Source: Strigamia acuminata (taxonomy: Eukaryota; Arthropoda; Chilopoda; Geophilomorpha; Linotaeniidae). Taken from it: 64,000 nucleotides of DNA. The notes under the pieces were generated by a model, which had not been told where the DNA came from, made no database searches, and worked only from the letters and a program-made list of their open reading frames with translations. A program made the translations under genes and the position numbers. Positions within the stretch are counted from its first letter, which is position 1. Every line of letters starts with the position of its first letter. Below are positions 33,879-46,600 of this stretch, piece by piece. The DNA lies in NCBI GenBank assembly GCA_949358305.1, contig OX442314.1, positions 66,163,369 to 66,227,368 on the forward strand, read 5' to 3'.

Positions 33879-36800
33879 ATGGCTACAGGAGGTGGATCAA
33901 GGTCAGGATCAGGGAGAACGACGCCAACAACGGTTGAGCAACAACCGCCAGAAGAAATGGACGTGTTGGCTGGTAGATTCACGACGATTGGAATCTCCTT
34001 GGATGCGGTTTTGAGAAGGTCTTTGACCTTAAAAGACACAGGAGAGTTGGAAGCCATAGAAATGGTCGCCGATGAAAAGATCATGAAAATGATTAACGAC
34101 CTGAACACTATGCAGCCAAAGCTGACAAGGGAGCAGTATTTAGGATATCTAAGGGAAATCGAAGAGTTAGAGACACCGATTTCAGTTCTTAAAAGCAGAA
34201 CACAGATGTCCAAGAAGCACGTGACTCATTGGTCAGCTAACCCGGCAAATGCTTCAGCGTCAATGACCAATACGTCCCAGGGTTCGATTTTGAACCAGAC
34301 CTTGTCACAGTCGACAAGAAGGCATAATAATGCAAAGCTTCCTAAGTTGGAAATGCAGAAATTTAATGGAGATGTGACGACATTCCGTCCCTTCCTAAGC
34401 AGCTTTGACTCGGCGGTCCACAGCAACCCTGATTTATCAGAAATTGAGAAGTTGCAATACTTGCAGTCGCTGTGTACAGGAGAAGCCGCCATGCTGATCT
34501 CTGCATTCCCTTTAGTGGATGGTAATTACAATTTAGCAAGAGAAGAGTTGGTCCGTTCCTATGGGGACGATGAAGCCCAGAGAGTGGCTCTGGTCAAGTC
34601 CATAAGGGACATGAGACAGGTTGCTGAGTTGCATCCGGTCAAAGCTGTCAGGACACAATTGACCAAGGTGTCCACTGCTATCCGCTTGCTGGAACAGTTG
34701 AGCGTTCCAGTACAGACTGCTGGTCTGCTTCTGGCACCAGACGTGCTGAGAAAATTTCCACCTGCCATGGTAATGAGGTTTTACCAGCAGCAAGGAGCTA
34801 AGACCTCAAATTTAGTGACAATTTTGAATTTCTTTGCGGCTGAAGTTCAGCTCTTAGAGCAAATGGAAGACGTCATGGGAACAGGAGGTCTCGCAACAAA
34901 GAAAGACAAGTCTGGAAGTTCCGACAAGGATAAAGATCAACGCAAGGGCACAATGTCTACATGCGCTACATCCAAAAGAGCCAAAGAGTCTTCTAGCCCA
35001 AAGCTGACCGTGGAAAGCGCAATTTGCATTTTTTGCAAAGAAGGCCATGCCAACACCTTCTGTAAAAAAGAAATGAGCGTGGCAGAGAAGTCCACCATAG
35101 CCCAACAAAACAGACTTTGCTTCAATTGCCTGCAAGAAGGACACAGAGCAATGCGATGTCAGGTTAAAACCAGCTGCAGGACTTGCGGCGGACGACATCA
35201 CTCGTCCATCTGCAGGAAATTGAATGCCCAGAGTAGAGGTGGTGTAGAGAAGCCCAAGGACGTGAGTGCAAACGTCTCCTTGGCGATCTCATCAACGCTT
35301 CAGTTGATGATATTCACAGCGGAGTTAAAAACAAAGTCTGGAGGTTCGCACACGATACGTGGCATGTTAGATCCGGGCAGCCATCGGTCCTACATTTTAA
35401 AGAGTGTAGCCGACCGGATACGGTTGAAGAGTTGTGGGTCGATCGAAGCCACCGCACAACGCCTCAATGAGGAGAAAGCTGGATCGGCGTCTTATGACGT
35501 TTATAGGATACTCCTTCAGTCTAGACACGGAGCCAGAGAGCTCAAGGTGACGGCTTTAAGTGCAAGAAGCCTACCGCATGTGTATGGGATAGCCAGCCCT
35601 GATACCATTCAGAAGGTTAAAGATTTGGGGTTCGAATTGGCTGAAGACTTACCTTCGACTGCAGGCAATGTTGATATCTTGCTTGGGGTTGATGTTTGGT
35701 GGGAAATCTGCCTTGACGGACGGAAGCGATTGGATAACCGCTTGGGTTTGGTCAATACCATTTTTGGGTGGGTGTTGTCAGGAGCCGCTGGGTCGACAGA
35801 TGTCTTCTCCGAGAGCTCGCGTGACGTTTCTTGCTGCAACACCTGTGAGATTAAGACTGACCGTGACTTGGAAAAGCTTTGGAGTCTGGAGGCTGTTGGA
35901 ATTACAGCAGGCGAACGCGATTCAGATTTTGTTCGAGATCGCTTTGAGAAGTCGCACAAGCGAATGGAGGATGGTCGCTACCAGGTTTGCTTGCCCTTCA
36001 ACGATAAGATTGGGGCTTTGGAGTCGAACTGGGAGTTGGCTCTGAATCAACTATCACATACGCTTAGGCGAATTGATAGTAACAGCGACCACAAGGAACG
36101 TTATAACAAAGCCATGTGGGACTACGTCAAAGAAGAGCACGCGGAAGTAGTACCTCTGGCAGAGAGATACAAGAAGACTAGCGTTTATGTTATTCCGCAC
36201 CATCCAGTGATCAAGGAGGACCGGGAAACGACCAAGTTCCGTGTCGTTTTCAACGCGTCGTCGGCGAAGAAGGGGCTACCTTCGCTGAACGACTGCCTGT
36301 ATCCTGGCCCCTCTTTAAATCCGGATATTGTCCCAGTTATGATCCGTTTTCGCCTTTTCTGTGTAGTGGCGATAGCAGACATTAAGCAGGCTTTCCTGCA
36401 AGTGCTGATTAATCCGGACCATTGCGATTTTTTGCGATTCCTTTGGGTTTCAGAAGAATACTTCCAAGAAGGATATTCTTGGCAGAATTTGTGGGATCAT
36501 CTGGTCGTTTTAAGAATGATAGTCGTACCATTCGGGGTGAATTCGTCGCCATTCTTGTTGTGCGCTGTGATCCGCGCGCAAGGGCGATTGTATTTGGTGC
36601 TTTTCCCCAAAGAGGCAGATGCCCTAGACAAGGGCATCTACATGGACGACTTGACGTCCGGTGCCGATGGAACCAAAGAGACAGTAAAACACTGTGTCAA
36701 TCTACGCAGAATCCTTGACGAGGGAAAGCTGCCTCTCGTCAAGTGGGCAACATCAAAGGCAGAGGTCTTTGACGCACTCAAAGACAAAGATTTCCACATG

Positions 36801-39152
36801 CGTGCAGACAAGTTTGAAGATTTAGGCATTGTCAAAATGCTGGGCATCCTTTGGAGTGTCCAAGACGACACGCTTATGTTCAGGATCCCCACCGGTGTTG
36901 AGATCCCCCGGTCCAGGAGGGGCATTCTGTCATTATTGGCATCAGTCTTCGACCCCTTGGGGTTGATAGCTCCAGTCATTTTGAGGATGAAGATACTCTT
37001 GCAGAGTATGTGGGGTCACGACATCAGATGGGACGACATTATCTCAGAAGAGAACCGAGAGATAGTGGCCAAATGGTACGCCGATCTTCAGCGCCTCACC
37101 GAAGCCCGGGTGAAGCGTTGGATGGGGACGTACTCGGGCCAAGAGATGGACATTGACGTTTTTTGCGACGCAAGTCCACAGGCGTACGGGTGCGCAATCT
37201 ACGTTCGAGCTGCGTCAGGCGCAACCCAACTGCTCTTGAGCAAAAGCAGAATTGCCCCCACCACTAAGTTGACTTTACCTCGCCTTGAGTTGACAGCAAC
37301 GGTTGTTGGAGTCCGGATGGTGGAGTACATCTTAGAAGATTTCTTACCGGGTTATCCGATTGGGAAGATAAGGTATTACTCGGACTCAATGGTCGCGCTC
37401 GGGTGGTTGAAGTCTAATAAGAACAGGTGGAAGCCATATGTCTCCAACAGAGTGGCAGAAGTTCTTGAGAAGTCAAGTCCGAGTCAGTGGGCATACGTCC
37501 CGACGGATCGAAATCCGGCGGACGTATTGACACGCCCATGCGAGGCAAAGAGCCTTTTGGCCAACCGTCTCTGGTGGGACGGGCCTGGTCAGTTGGAAGA
37601 CCTCGTGGACGAACCCGAAGACGTTGACCTCCCAATGGAAGAGGCAAAGAAGGAAAAGGTAGCTTTAGTTGCGTCAGATGGAGAAGCGCATATATGCGAG
37701 GTTTTCAAGCGGTTTAGCAGTTTTAATCGCCTCGTACGAGTTTTCGCATTCATGCGGCGCTGGCTTCCTTTTTCCGCCCGCGGGAGGGACCTCGAGGTTC
37801 TCGAGATAGAAGTTGCCGAGGAAAGAGTCATCCGCTTGGCTCAGGTCTTGAGTTTTCCAGACGAAAGACAAGCCGCGATGGTGAAGGAGAAGGTGGCAAA
37901 GGGCTCCATCCTGAAAAATTTCGACATATTTCTGGATGAGAGAGATTTACTACGACTAAGGAGCCGTCTAGGGAAGTCAGAGCTTCCCTTCGACGAGACG
38001 TTTCCCATCTTGTTACACCCGGATAGTTGGGTAACAAGGCTAATCATCAAGAAGGTTCACTTGCAGCTCCTGCATGGTGAGCTGAGTGAGACGTTTTATC
38101 GGTTGAGAGACAAGTATTGGATTGTAAGAGGACGCCGAACGGTCAAGGCTGTGATCCGGAGTTGCTTGGTCTGCAAACGAGAACGGTTGGACCGCAATAA
38201 CCCATCCACTGGTGACCCGCCGATGGAGCGCGTCACGCCGGCAGCCCCGTTCCAGCATACAGGAATTGACCACCTCGGTCCTCTCACAGTCAGGCATAAG
38301 GAGAAAGGAAGGAAAGTCTATATTCTATTATTTACTTGCCTAGTAACGCGAGCGATACATTTGGAAGTTTCCGAGAATCTTTCAGTGGAAAAGTTTCTTC
38401 TGGCCTTCCGTCGTTTCGGCGCAAGATTTGGGTATCCGGCGAAAGTGTTCTCCGATAACTCCAAAACTTTCGAGCGAGGAAGCCAGGAGATACAGTCGTG
38501 GGGTAAATTGCTGACCAAGGATGGGATCCGGACGTTCCTTTCGGAGAAGCGAGTGGTTTGGTCGTTCATTCCACCATTGTCACCATGGGCCGGAGGAGCC
38601 TGGGAGAGGCTTGTGCGGTCGGTGAAAGATAAATTGCGTAAGATGCTGCTGCGCAGGACCGTAGATTTGGAGACGCTACAGACGCTAGCCGCCGAGATAG
38701 GTTCCGTGCTTAACTCAAGGCCACTGTCCTACGTGCATGAGGAGGTTGACGGCGGGAGAATTCTCAGCCCTGAGAATTTCCTCACTGGAGGAATGCCCAA
38801 GTGGGTAATCAACCGTCCGCTGCACGCGATACAGAAAAAAGACCTACGGCGATTGGATAGAAAGAGACGACTTTTCATTTGGGAGTTCTGGCGGATTTGG
38901 CGCGAGAGTTACCTGAAACAACTAAGAAATTTTCATGAAGTTAAGGGCGACTCACGTTTCAAGAATCCGGAGGTCAACCAGATAGTATTGCTGGAAAAGG
39001 TCGGCTGCAATCCGTACTTCTGGCCGCTGGCACGGGTCATCGAGGTCCTACCCGGCGAAGATGGGTTTGTGCGCGTCGTGAGAGTAGTTACAGCCAATGG
39101 AAAGGAATACCGCCGCTCGGTCAAACACGTGAGGGCCTTGGAGCTGGATTAG
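33879..39152 (+). CDS. gag-pol: BEL/Pao gag-pol polyprotein (BEL-1)
   Basis: 1757 residues from ATG 33879. The same ATG begins the BEL-2 protein, so an in-frame upstream TTG was not used. Residues about 150-325 are DUF1759-like Gag. Three zinc knuckles lie at C383-C386-H390-C395, C414-C417-H422-C427 and C433-C436-H440-C445. The retropepsin region has DPGS at 498-501. In RT, Asp834 and YMDD 921-924 form the active site. RNase H has Asp1097, Glu1137, Asp1169 and Asp1215. Integrase has an H1394-H1399-C1429-C1432 zinc site and a catalytic triad Asp1464, Asp1526, Glu1576, then a DUF5641-like C-terminal region from about 1660. All catalytic residues expected for the family are present, so the protein is predicted to be active. 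It is probably the source of RT and integrase for the other elements. Confidence 0.97.
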   Translation: MATGGGSRSGSGRTTPTTVEQQPPEEMDVLAGRFTTIGISLDAVLRRSLTLKDTGELEAIEMVADEKIMKMINDLNTMQPKLTREQYLGYLREIEELETPISVLKSRTQMSKKHVTHWSANPANASASMTNTSQGSILNQTLSQSTRRHNNAKLPKLEMQKFNGDVTTFRPFLSSFDSAVHSNPDLSEIEKLQYLQSLCTGEAAMLISAFPLVDGNYNLAREELVRSYGDDEAQRVALVKSIRDMRQVAELHPVKAVRTQLTKVSTAIRLLEQLSVPVQTAGLLLAPDVLRKFPPAMVMRFYQQQGAKTSNLVTILNFFAAEVQLLEQMEDVMGTGGLATKKDKSGSSDKDKDQRKGTMSTCATSKRAKESSSPKLTVESAICIFCKEGHANTFCKKEMSVAEKSTIAQQNRLCFNCLQEGHRAMRCQVKTSCRTCGGRHHSSICRKLNAQSRGGVEKPKDVSANVSLAISSTLQLMIFTAELKTKSGGSHTIRGMLDPGSHRSYILKSVADRIRLKSCGSIEATAQRLNEEKAGSASYDVYRILLQSRHGARELKVTALSARSLPHVYGIASPDTIQKVKDLGFELAEDLPSTAGNVDILLGVDVWWEICLDGRKRLDNRLGLVNTIFGWVLSGAAGSTDVFSESSRDVSCCNTCEIKTDRDLEKLWSLEAVGITAGERDSDFVRDRFEKSHKRMEDGRYQVCLPFNDKIGALESNWELALNQLSHTLRRIDSNSDHKERYNKAMWDYVKEEHAEVVPLAERYKKTSVYVIPHHPVIKEDRETTKFRVVFNASSAKKGLPSLNDCLYPGPSLNPDIVPVMIRFRLFCVVAIADIKQAFLQVLINPDHCDFLRFLWVSEEYFQEGYSWQNLWDHLVVLRMIVVPFGVNSSPFLLCAVIRAQGRLYLVLFPKEADALDKGIYMDDLTSGADGTKETVKHCVNLRRILDEGKLPLVKWATSKAEVFDALKDKDFHMRADKFEDLGIVKMLGILWSVQDDTLMFRIPTGVEIPRSRRGILSLLASVFDPLGLIAPVILRMKILLQSMWGHDIRWDDIISEENREIVAKWYADLQRLTEARVKRWMGTYSGQEMDIDVFCDASPQAYGCAIYVRAASGATQLLLSKSRIAPTTKLTLPRLELTATVVGVRMVEYILEDFLPGYPIGKIRYYSDSMVALGWLKSNKNRWKPYVSNRVAEVLEKSSPSQWAYVPTDRNPADVLTRPCEAKSLLANRLWWDGPGQLEDLVDEPEDVDLPMEEAKKEKVALVASDGEAHICEVFKRFSSFNRLVRVFAFMRRWLPFSARGRDLEVLEIEVAEERVIRLAQVLSFPDERQAAMVKEKVAKGSILKNFDIFLDERDLLRLRSRLGKSELPFDETFPILLHPDSWVTRLIIKKVHLQLLHGELSETFYRLRDKYWIVRGRRTVKAVIRSCLVCKRERLDRNNPSTGDPPMERVTPAAPFQHTGIDHLGPLTVRHKEKGRKVYILLFTCLVTRAIHLEVSENLSVEKFLLAFRRFGARFGYPAKVFSDNSKTFERGSQEIQSWGKLLTKDGIRTFLSEKRVVWSFIPPLSPWAGGAWERLVRSVKDKLRKMLLRRTVDLETLQTLAAEIGSVLNSRPLSYVHEEVDGGRILSPENFLTGGMPKWVINRPLHAIQKKDLRRLDRKRRLFIWEFWRIWRESYLKQLRNFHEVKGDSRFKNPEVNQIVLLEKVGCNPYFWPLARVIEVLPGEDGFVRVVRVVTANGKEYRRSVKHVRALELD

Positions 39153-39204
39153 CGTGGTCGATTTGTTTGAGCCGGCTGTCTGCTTCTTTTTCGGCTGGCA
39201 GCGA

Positions 39205-40758
39205 TGTTGCGAGCAAGAACGCAACAAAAAGATCTGGAGATTTCACGTTGTTTATCTTCTGAAAGGAAGAAAAGGCTTTTTTAATTTTGTTGTCAAGTTT
39301 GAATAGATTTTTAACACATATCTGACATGTCCAGTTGGTTTGCTGCTTTGTTGACACGATCCTGGAAGTTCAAGGGGGTTGCCACTTCGCCTGCCACACC
39401 TGGAATGTTTGAAAGTTGTGTTTTTAGTCTTTTGTAATTGTTTTATGTGTCTTTTTCACTTTTAGGTGTTGTTTCTAGTATTTGTAAGTTCTCTCCCGTT
39501 TCCAGTTCACTTGCGAGGGAGATAGTCGTGCACCGGCAAGATGGCCGCCATAGCGCAAGTGAACTGGGAGACGGGAAGAACCTGAAATAAGCACAATTGC
39601 AGTTTTAGTGCTTGTTTTGCTTGTGATTTAATTTATACTAACTTGTATTGGTGTTTAAGGAACTCCCCAGGTGTCCTGGGTCGCTGGATGAACGTTGGAC
39701 ATCGTTTGTGAGCGTTCGGGAGCGTCGGGCGTGAGCGCACGCCTTGCGACGCCTCTCGTGGTCGTGTGGGTCCTGCAAATGAGTTGAATTGGTCGGGTTT
39801 CAATGTCCAAGCACTGGGAAAGTTGTACTGACCGTTCTAGGACGCAGATCCATCGTTGAGAAGGCCTGTGAGTCGCTTGCGACCTTGTTTGGCTCCATTC
39901 ACGTCATTTTAGCAGTTGCATGGTCGCCATCTTGGATTTGGTGCTGCACTGGTGCCCTGTTATTATTTAGTTTGGGGTTTTAATGAAACCTGGACATAGG
40001 GAATATATACTAGTTATTGTTTGTATAAATTACCAATATTAAGAGTTATTAATCTAAGCCTTTACCTTTGTTATTGCATGGTTGTAAAGGGGTTAAAACT
40101 GTGACACGTTGCGCCCTCTGTTGGTGGTGATTGGGTTTGGGCTAAGCATTGTGTTTTGAGTGTAATTAATATTAGTTTTAGCCTTTGAATTATCTGTTAA
40201 GTTTAAGTGAAGTGCTGTTTGCACAGGTCATAATGTTATCAAGGTGTTAGGTTAAGTTTTGCCTTTACTTATGTTAAGTTTGACATCTGTTGTAGAAATA
40301 CGGAAACCTTGTTGGCACTATTGTTATTATGCAAATCTGTATTGTTTGGTCACTGATATTTATTGTAAGCAGGTGACCAGTTGTTGTGTGGTTGCTAAAG
40401 AAGCAATCAGTTGTTACTTGTTGTTAAGATTAAAAAGTTGATGTGTTTTCACTCCTGCTTTGAACATTCTTTTCTGATCTTATTTCCTACTCAGGGAAAT
40501 ATGCAAATGAGTGAGTAGAAAGCTTTGCATGCTCTCCTCCTCACTGGAGGCACAAGGTTTTCCCCAGTATCCAGAGAGCTTCCTTTATCATTTTCAACTG
40601 AATGCAGTTAGGCCTGATTTCTCATGATGCAGTTAGGCCTAGAGTTTGGGCTGAGAGGTCAACTTGTTTCATCAACCACTATACAGTCTCGGGCGGTCTC
40701 CAGAGTTTACAGACCAATTCGCCAGTATTCCTTGTGAGAGCCAAGGTTGTTTGCTACA
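39205..40758 (+). repeat. BEL-1 3' LTR
   Basis: 1554 bp, offset 7560 from the 5' LTR, with one visible substitution. It starts 52 bases after the gag-pol stop codon. The junction upstream reads CTTTTTCGGCTGGCAGCGA, not a purine tract. Confidence 0.95.
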
Positions 40759-42042
40759 TGGGAGAATAGACTTTTGATCTCATCACAGTTGACTTAGCAG
40801 AAACACCACAAGTCCAATGTCTCTGAATGTTCAGAAATAGTGTTTAAACCTTAGTAGAAGGCTCCAATGTAAGTTTTAGAAACATTCAACCATTGATTTA
40901 GGAGAATAGACTTTTGATCTCATCACAGTTGACTTAGCACAAACACCACAAGACCAATGTCTCTGAATGTTCAGAAATAGTGTTTAAACCTTAGTAGAAG
41001 GCTCCAATGTAAGTTTTAGAAACATCCAACCAATGATTTGGGAGAATAGACTTTTGATCTCATCACAGTTGACTTAGCACAAACACCACAAGTCCAATGT
41101 CTCTGAATGTTCAGAAATAGTGTTTAAACCTTAGTAGAAGCCTTCAATATAAGTTTTAGCAACACCCAAGCAATAAATTTTAAAAAAAAAATTTTGAGTT
41201 CATTTCACATCGCAGTTGACTTAGCACAAACACCACAAGACCAATGTCTCTGAATTTTCAGAAATAGTGTTTAAACCTTAGTAGAAGGCTCCAATGTAAG
41301 TTTTAGAAACATCCAACCAATGATTTGGGAGAATAGACTTTTGATCTCATCACAGTTGACTTAGCACAAACACCACAAGTCCAATGTCTCTGAATGTTCA
41401 GAAATAGTGTTTAAACCTTAGTAGAAGGCTCCAATGTAAGTTTTAGAAACATCCAACCAATGATTTGGGAGAATAGACTTTTGATCTCATCACAGTTGAC
41501 TTAGCACAAACACCAATGTCTCTGAATGTTCAGAAATAGTGTTTAAACCTTAGTAGAAGGCTCCAATGTAAGTTTTAGAAACATCCAACCAATGATTTGG
41601 GAGAATAGACTTTTGATCTCATCACAGTTGACTTAGCACAAACACCACAAGTCCAATGTCTCTGAATGTTCAGAAATAGTGTTTAAACCTTAGTAGAAGG
41701 CTCCAATGTAAGTTTTAGAAACATTCAACCAATGATTTAGGAGAATAGACTTTTGATCTCATCACAGTTGACTTAGCACAAACACCACAAGACCAATGTC
41801 TCTGAATGTTCAGAATTAGTGTTTAAACCTTAGTAGAAGGCTCCAATGTAAGTTTTAGAAACATCCAACCAATGATTTGGGAGAATAGACTTTTGATCTC
41901 ATCACAGTTGACTTAGCACAAACACCACAAGTCCAATGTCTCTGAATGTTCAGAAATAGTGTTTAAACCTTAGTAGAAGGCTCCAATGTAAGTTTTAGAA
42001 ACATCCAACCAATGATTTGGGAGAATAGACTTTTGATCTCAT
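40759..42042 (-). repeat. Satellite between BEL-1 and BEL-2, reverse orientation
   Basis: About nine monomers, starting with the TGGG duplication of BEL-1 and ending with TCAT (42039-42042), the duplication of BEL-2. It includes one diverged poly-A monomer near 41140-41220 and one monomer shortened by about 10 bases near 41515. Confidence 0.96.
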
Positions 42043-43616
42043 TGTAGCAAACAACCTTGGATCTCACAGGAAAAAACTGGCGAATTGGTCACCAAACTCT
42101 GGAAACCGCCCGAGACTGTATAGTGGTTGAAGAGACAAGTTGAAATCCTCTCTCTGAGCATAAGCCTAACTTGAAGAAGGGTTAGGCCTGACTGCATGAA
42201 ACTAGGCCTGACTGCATTTAGATGAAGTGATTGGCAAAACCTCTTTAGCTGCTGGGTAGAAATTCCGTGCTCCCAGGGAGGAGGAGAGCAGGCAAAGCTC
42301 TCTACTCACAAGTCATCATGAATGTTGAAGTAAAAGAAACCCAGGAATAAATTATCCAAAGAAGGAGGAAAAATAACAACTGGTTTTAATACTTAACAAC
42401 TGATAACAACTGTTGCTTCTTTAGCAACCTACTCTCAACAACTGGTCACCTGATTACAATAAATGTCAGTGACCAAACAATACAGATTTGAATAATAACA
42501 ATAGTGCCAACAAGGTTTCCGTATATCTACAACAGATGTCAAACTTAACATAAATAAAGACAAAACTTAACCTAACACCTTGATAACAGTATGATCTGTG
42601 CAAACAGCACTTCACTTAAAATTAACAGACAAATCAAAGGCTAAAACTAACATTATCTACACTCAAAAACACAATGCTGAACCCAAAACCAATCACCACC
42701 AAAAGAGGGCACAACGTGTCACAGTTTTAACCCCTTAACAACCATGCAATAACAAAGGTAAAAGCTTAGATTAATAACTCTTAATATTGGTAATTTATAC
42801 AAACAATAACTAGTAAATATTCCCTATGTCCAGGTTCCATTAAAACCCCAAAAGAAACAATGACAGGGCACCAGTGCAGCACCAAATCTAAGATGGCGAC
42901 CATGCAACTGCTAAAATGACGTGAATGGAGCCAGACAAGGTCGCGGGCGACTCACAGGCCTTCTCAACGATGGATCTGCGTCCTAGAACGGTCAGTACAA
43001 CTTTCCCAGTGCTTGGACATTGAAACCCGACCGATTCAACTCATTTGCAGGACCCATACGACCACGAGAGGCGTCGCAAGGCGTGCGCTCACGCCCGACG
43101 CTCGCAAACGCTCACAAACGATGTCCAACGTCCATCCAGCGACCCAAGACACCTGTGGACTACCTTAAACACCAATACAAGTTAGTATAAATTAAATTAC
43201 CAGTGAAACAAGCACTAAAACTGCAATTGTGCTTATTTCAAGTTCTCCTGTTTCCCAGCTCACTTATGCTATGGCGGCCATCTTGCCGATGCACGCCTAT
43301 CTCTCTCACAAGTGAACTGGAAACAGGAGAAAACTTATAAATACTAGAAATAACACAAACAAGTGAAAAAGACACATAAAACAATGCCAAAAGACTAAAA
43401 ACACAACTTCCAAACATTCCAGGTGTGGCAAGCGAAGTGACAACCCCCTTGAACTTCCAGGATCGTGACAACAAGGCAGCAAACCAACTGGACATGTCAG
43501 ATAAGAGTTGCAAATCTATTCAAACTTGACAACAAAATTAAAAAGCCTTTTCTCTCTTTCAGAAGATAAACAACGTGAAATCTCCAGATCTTTTTGTTGC
43601 GTTCTTGCTCGCAACA
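42043..43616 (-). repeat. BEL-2 3' LTR
   Basis: 1574 bp, matching 55855-57428. In sense it begins with the perfect TGTTGCG/CGCAACA hairpin. It contains the conserved long inverted repeat at 43243-43331 with AAGATGGCCGCCAT in the loop. Confidence 0.95.
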
Positions 43617-43668
43617 TCGCTGCCAGCCGAAAAAGAAGCGGACAGCCGGCCTAAGCGACTCGACCACG

Positions 43669-46600
43669 CTAGTCCAGCTCCAAAGCCCTTACGTGTTTGA
43701 CCGAGCGTCGATATTCCTTTCCATTGGCTGTAACCACTCTCACGACGCGCACAAAACCATCTTCGCCTGGTAGGACTCCGATGACCCGTGCCAGCGGCCA
43801 GAAGTACGGATTGCAGCCGACCTTTTCCAGCAATACTATCTGGTCGACTTCCGGATTCTTGAAACGGGAGTCGCCCTTGACTTCATGAAAATTTCTTAGC
43901 TGTTTCAGGTAACTCTCGCGCCAAATCCGCCAGAACTCCCAAACGAAAAGTCGTCTTTTTCTATCCAATCTCCGTAGGTCTTTCTTCTGTATCGCGTGCA
44001 GTGGACGGTTGATAACCCACTTGGGCATTCCTCCAGTGAGAAAATTCTCAGGGCTGAGAATTCTCCCGCCGTCAACCTCCTCATGTACGTAAGACAAGGG
44101 CCTTGAGTTAAGCACGGAGCTTATCTCGACGGCTAGCGTCTGAAGCGTCTCCAAGTCTACAGTCCTACGCAGCAGCATCTTACGTAGTTTATCTTTTACC
44201 GAACGCACAAGTCTCTCCCAGGCTCCTCCAGCCCAAGGTGACAATGGTGGGATGAACGACCAAACCACTCTCTTCTCCGAAAGGAACGTCCGGATCCCAT
44301 CCTTGGTCAGCAATTTACCCCACGACTGTATCTCCTGGCTTCCTCGCTCGAAAGTTTTGGAGTTGTCGGAGAACACTTTCGCCGGGTACCCAAATCTGGC
44401 GCCGAAACGACGGAAGGCCAGAAGGAACTTTTCCACCGAAAGGTTCTCAGAGACTTCCAAATGGATCGCTCGTGTTACTAGGCAGGTAAACAACAGAATA
44501 TAGACTTTTCTTCCTTTCTCCTTATGCTTGACTGTGAGAGGGCCGAGGTGGTCAATTCCTGTATGCTGGAACGGGGCTGCCGGCGTGACGCGCTCCATAG
44601 GAGGGTCACCAGTGGCTGGGTTATTGCGTTCCAACCGCTCTCGTTTGCAGACCAAGCAACTCCGGATCACAGCCTTGACCGTTCGGCGTCCTCTTACAAT
44701 CCAATACTTGTCTCTCAACCGGTAAAACGTCTCACTCAGCTCACCATGCAGGAGCTGTAAGTGGACCTTCTTGATGATTAGTCTTGTTACCCAACTATCC
44801 GGGTGTAAAATGATGGGAAATGCCTCGTCGAAGGGAAGCGCTGACTTCCCTAGACGGCTCCTTAGTCTTAGTAAATCTCTCTCATCCAGAAAAACGTCGA
44901 AATTTTTCAGGATAGAGCCCTTTGCCACTTTCTCTTTCAACATTGCGGCTTGTCTTTCGTCTGGAAAACTCAAGACCTGGGCCAAGCGGATGACTCTTTC
45001 TTCGGCAACTTCTATCTCGAGAACCTCGAGGTCCCTCCCGCGGGCGAAAAAAGGAAGCCAGCGCCGCATGAGCGCGAAAACTCGCACGAGGCGATTAAAA
45101 CTACTAAATCGCTTGAAAACCTCGCACATATGCGCTTCTCCATCTGACGCAACCAAAGCTACCTTTTCCTTTTTTGCCTCTTCCATTGGGAGGTCAACGT
45201 CCTCAGGTTCGTCTGCGAGGTCTTCCAACTGACCGGGCCCGTCCCACCAGAGACGGTTGGCCAAAAGGTTCTTTGCCTCGCATGGGCGTGTCAATACGTC
45301 CGCTGGATTCCTGTCCGTCGGGACGTATGCCCACTGACTCGGACTTGACTTTTCAAGAACTTCTGCCACTCTGTTGGAGACATATGGCTTCCACCTGTTC
45401 TTATCAGACTTCAACCACCCGAGCGCAACCATTGAGTCCGAGTAATACCTTATCTTCCCAACTGGATAACCTGGTAGGAAATCCTCTAGGATGTACTCCA
45501 CCATCCGGACTCCAACAACAGTTGCGGTCAATTCTAGGCGTGGCAAAGTCAATTTGGTGGTGGGGGCAATTCGGCTTTTGCTCAAGAGCAGTTGGGTCGC
45601 GCCTGACGCAGCTCGAACGTAGATTGCGCACCCGTACGCCTGTGGACTTGCGTCGCAAAAGACGTCAATGTCCATTTCTTGGCCCGAGTACGTCCCCATC
45701 CAACGCTTCACCCGGGCTTCGGTGAGGCGCTGAAGATCGGCGTACCATTTGACCACTATCTCTCGGTTTTCTTCTGAGATTATGTCATCCCATTTGATGT
45801 CGCGACCCCACATACTCTGTAAAAGTAGCTTCATCCGCAAAATGACTGGAGCTATCAACCCCAAGGGGTCGAAGACTGATGCCAATAATGACAGAATGCC
45901 CCTCCTTGACTGGGGAATCTCAACACCGGTTGGGATCCTGAACATTAGCGTATCATCTTGGACGCTCCAAAGGATGCCCAGCATCTTGACAACTCCTAGA
46001 TCTTCAAACTTGTCTGCACGCATGTGGAAATCCTTGTCTTTGAGTGCGTCAAAGACATCTGCCTTTGATGATGCCCACTTGACGAGAGGCATCTTTCCCT
46101 CGTCAAGGATCCTGCGTAGATTGACACAGTGCGTAACTGTCTCTTGGGTTCCATCGGCCCCGGACGTCAAGTCGTCCATGTAGATGCCCTTATCGAGGGC
46201 GTCTGCCTCTTTGGGGAAAAGCACCAAATACAATCGCCCTTGCGCGCGGATGACAGCGCACAACAAGAATGGCGAAGAATTCACCCCGAAAGGGACGACT
46301 ATCATTCTTAAAACGACCAGGTGATCCCACAAATTCTGCCAAGAATATCCTTCTTGGAAATATTCTTCTGAGACCCAAAGGAACCGCAAAAAATCGCAGT
46401 GGTCAGGATTAATCAGCACTTGCAGGAAAGCCTGCTTGATGTCGGCTATCGCCACTACACAAAAAAGGCGAAAACGGATCATAACTGGGACAATATCCGG
46501 ATTTAAAGAAGGGCCAGGATACAGACAGTCGTTCAGCGAAGGTAGCCCCTTCTTCGCCGACGACGCGTTGAAAACGACACGGAACTTGGTCGTTTCCCGG

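Larger units (their letters stand above)
31645..40758 (+). mobile_element. BEL-1: complete BEL/Pao LTR retrotransposon
   Basis: 9114 bp with 1554-bp LTRs (31645-33198 and 39205-40758). I see one difference between them, C at 31767 versus A at 39327, so the insertion is very young. The target duplication is TGGG, which restores the satellite. The primer-binding site is at 33213, the leader is 680 bases, and one 1757-codon gag-pol ORF carries every expected domain. There is no env. It is the best candidate here for an autonomous master element. Confidence 0.97.
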
